A stretch of 6,188 bases of DNA from Oscillospiraceae bacterium (GTDB lineage Bacteria; Bacillota; Clostridia; Oscillospirales; Acutalibacteraceae), in NCBI GenBank assembly GCA_003520555.1, contig DOUO01000023.1, positions 1 to 6,188 of the forward strand, written 5' to 3'. Made by a program: the position numbers and the translations under genes. The notes beneath the pieces are model-generated. The model was not told the origin of the DNA. It worked only from the letters and a program-made list of their open reading frames with translations, and did not search any database. Shown here one piece after another: positions 5,094 through 6,188 of the stretch (position 1 is its first letter; each line of letters begins with the position of its first letter).

Positions 5094-5107
5094 TTATTCG
5101 CGAATAA
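5094..5107. repeat. 14-bp perfect palindrome TTATTCGCGAATAA in the sensor-operon leader
   Basis: An uninterrupted 14-bp palindrome, seven bases upstream of the ribosome binding site of the first DRTGG gene and about 27 bases downstream of the predicted transcription start. GC-containing symmetry (TCGCGA core) in an otherwise AT-rich leader makes it a plausible operator or roadblock site. The absence of a loop makes an RNA hairpin unlikely. Confidence 0.45.
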
Positions 5108-5125
5108 GCGGACACAATTATCCTT

Positions 5126-5146
5126 TATAATATTATGATTATTATA
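5126..5146. repeat. AT-rich inverted repeat overlapping the -10 of the sensor operon
   Basis: TATAATA (5126-5132) and TATTATA (5140-5146) are 7-bp inverted arms around a 7-base spacer. They cover the -10 hexamer and the predicted start point of the minus-strand promoter. The arms are pure A/T, so chance is a real explanation; the spacing does not fit the 7-1-7 PerR box. Confidence 0.3.
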
Positions 5147-5169
5147 GCATATAAAAACCTTAAGCACAA
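5141..5169 (-). promoter_or_regulatory. extended -10 promoter of the sensor operon
   Basis: On the minus strand a perfect TATAAT (5141-5146) is preceded directly by TGC, forming an extended -10. A TTGTGC (5164-5169) lies 17 bases further upstream and matches the -35 consensus at three positions. Transcription should start near 5134, about 60 bases before the first DRTGG gene. The extended -10 probably compensates for the weak -35. Confidence 0.6.
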
Positions 5170-5198
5170 TTAGCATTTTTTATATAATATTTTTAATT

Positions 5199-5218
5199 TT
5201 TTGACAAATCTGTCATAA
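5199..5218. promoter_or_regulatory. operator-like inverted repeat between divergent promoters
   Basis: TGACA (5202-5206) and TGTCA (5211-5215) are perfect inverted arms with a 4-base spacer. Allowing one mismatch, the arms extend to 8 bases (5199-5206 and 5211-5218). The site lies about 30 bp upstream of the sensor-operon -35 and about 45 bp upstream of the debranching-enzyme -35, so one bound dimer could affect both genes. No regulator can be named. Confidence 0.4.
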
Positions 5219-5261
5219 TTGGTTAACGCAATATTTTCCGAAAAAAATATGCCTTTTTTTG

Positions 5262-5290
5262 TTGAAAAATAGCATTAAAAGTGATACAAT
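5262..5290 (+). promoter_or_regulatory. sigma-A-type promoter of the glycogen debranching enzyme gene
   Basis: TTGAAA (5262-5267) and TACAAT (5285-5290) each match consensus at five of six positions and are 17 bases apart. The TGA just before the -10 provides an extended -10. An A7 tract (5241-5247) and a T7 tract (5254-5260) immediately upstream resemble an UP element. Transcription would start near 5297, about 35 bases before the ATG. Confidence 0.7.
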
Positions 5291-5331
5291 TACATATGTT
5301 TGAGTATCATATAAAGCAAAGAGGAGATACA

Positions 5332-6188
5332 ATGCTTAGAGACCTTACACCAACTGATAATATAAACGGCTTCAACGTCCGCCCCGGCCATTACGATATG
5401 GACGGCGCAAATCCCGTGCGCGGCGGCGTTTGCTTTACTGTTACATCGGTTTACGCAACCTCATGCACGCTGCTGCTTTTTAAGCCGGGCGCGCGCAGGC
5501 CTAAGGTTCAGATTCCGTTTCCCGATTCGTACAAAATAGGCAGCAAGTATTCAATGATAGTTTTCGGCCTTGAGGTTGAAAAATTTGAATACGCTTATTC
5601 GTTTGACGGTCCGAACGACCCCAAAAGAGGATTGCTGTTTGACAAACGTATGTACATTCTCGATCCGTTCGCTAAGGCGGTAACAGGTCAAAGCAGTTGG
5701 GGCAAACCTCAGCTTGATCAATGCGTTTACAAGGCGCGTGTAGTTTTTAACGACTACGATTGGGGAAACTTTAAAACCCCGTCAATACCGCTTGAGGAGC
5801 TTATTATTTACGAGCTTCATGTTCGCGGCTTTACCCAGGATGAATCCTCGGGAGTTAAAAACCGCGGAACCTTTGCGGGACTCAGAGAAAAAATTCCTTA
5901 CCTTAAGGAGCTCGGAGTTAACGCCGTAGAGCTTATGCCGATTTTTGAATTTGACGAAAACGGCGCATACCGTTATTATGAGGGCGAAAAGCTTTACGAT
6001 TACTGGGGCTACAATACGGTTTGCTTCTTCGCGCCGAACACAAGCTACGAGTCCGACCACCGCCACCACCGCGAGGGCACGGAGCTTAAACAGCTTATCC
6101 GCGACCTTAAGACCAACGGCATTGAGGTTATTTTGGACGTCGTGTTCAATCACACTGCCGAAGGCAACGAAAAAGGCCCGTTCTTCTC
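5332..6188 (+). CDS. glgX: glycogen debranching enzyme, GH13 isoamylase/GlgX type, N-terminal part
   Basis: The first 285 codons are present; the gene runs off the right edge without a stop. An N-terminal beta-sandwich of the CBM48/isoamylase type covers about residues 15-140, including the family stretch MYILDPFAKAVTG (107-119). The GH13 TIM barrel then begins with IIYELHVRGFT (158-168), followed by YLKELGVNAVELMP (190-203), YDYWGYNT (222-229) and conserved region I, DVVFNHTAEG (269-278). The catalytic aspartate, glutamate and second aspartate would lie beyond the edge. The enzyme hydrolyses alpha-1,6 branches of glycogen or starch in the cytoplasm. GAGGAG (5321-5326) lies five bases before the ATG. 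The whole protein is expected to be about 600-700 residues. Pullulanase or another isoamylase-type debranching enzyme would share this half; GlgX-like is my best choice. It is transcribed divergently from the sensor operon. Confidence 0.88.
   Translation, partial: MLRDLTPTDNINGFNVRPGHYDMDGANPVRGGVCFTVTSVYATSCTLLLFKPGARRPKVQIPFPDSYKIGSKYSMIVFGLEVEKFEYAYSFDGPNDPKRGLLFDKRMYILDPFAKAVTGQSSWGKPQLDQCVYKARVVFNDYDWGNFKTPSIPLEELIIYELHVRGFTQDESSGVKNRGTFAGLREKIPYLKELGVNAVELMPIFEFDENGAYRYYEGEKLYDYWGYNTVCFFAPNTSYESDHRHHREGTELKQLIRDLKTNGIEVILDVVFNHTAEGNEKGPFF

Noticed and set aside
4726..5115. Longer start for the first DRTGG gene at 5115
   Set aside because: The extra 14 residues look unlike the family and would be translated through the Shine-Dalgarno sequence at 5081-5087; the ATG at 5071-5073 has ideal spacing.
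5125..5146. PerR or Fur box in the sensor-operon promoter
   Set aside because: The TTATAAT-like elements do not follow the 7-1-7 spacing and consist only of A and T, so I kept it only as a weak inverted repeat.
5201..5206. TTGACA as a -35 of a second plus-strand promoter
   Set aside because: No acceptable -10 lies 16 to 18 bases downstream; the hexamer is better explained as part of the inverted repeat.
5222..5227. BirA-like half site GTTAAC in the divergent region
   Set aside because: No second GTTAAC half site occurs at the proper distance.
5782..6153. Minus-strand open reading frame of 123 codons inside the debranching enzyme gene
   Set aside because: The plus strand encodes clear GH13 motifs across the same bases; the minus-strand product resembles no family I know and has no ribosome binding site.

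Overview
The window looks like a chromosomal piece of an anaerobic Firmicute of the class Clostridia, probably a gut Ruminococcus/Oscillospiraceae-type organism. The reasons are strong AGGAGG-type ribosome binding sites, AT-rich intergenic DNA with sigma-A-type promoters, moderate GC in the genes, and a hydrogenase gene order typical of Clostridia. The taxonomic call is an inference from gene content. No rRNA, tRNA, CRISPR array, transposon or phage gene is visible.

Left part (1-1598, minus strand): the start of a bifurcating-type [FeFe]-hydrogenase operon. Read in the direction of transcription it contains hydC (NuoE-like, 1101-1598), a soluble GHKL ATPase (547-1101), a thioredoxin-like [2Fe-2S] protein (176-550) and the first 54 codons of hydB (NuoF-like, running off the left edge at 1). 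The catalytic subunit hydA would be expected just beyond the edge. The genes overlap by 1 and 4 bases, or a stop codon lies inside the next ribosome binding site, so they are tightly coupled.

A 342-bp gene-free stretch (1599-1940) separates this operon from the next. It holds a good minus-strand promoter whose -35/-10 spacer contains a perfect 8-bp inverted repeat, plus repeated GCACAAA motifs in the leader.

Middle part (1941-5073, minus strand): a second operon that looks regulatory. In order of transcription it contains a DRTGG-type protein, an RsbT/anti-sigma-like ATPase, a 424-residue [FeFe]-hydrogenase homologue with the substitutions of sensory (HydS-like) enzymes, a second DRTGG-type paralogue, and a PHP-domain phosphoesterase. 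I infer a cytoplasmic system that senses H2 or redox state and feeds a signal to the adjacent hydrogenase operon. This is not proved by the sequence.

Right part (5074-6188): a 258-bp divergent intergenic region with a promoter in each direction and several inverted repeats, then the first 285 codons of a plus-strand glycogen debranching enzyme of the GH13 isoamylase/GlgX type, cut by the right edge. The divergent layout puts a glycogen-use gene next to the hydrogen/redox signalling operon, a possible link between carbon supply and electron disposal.
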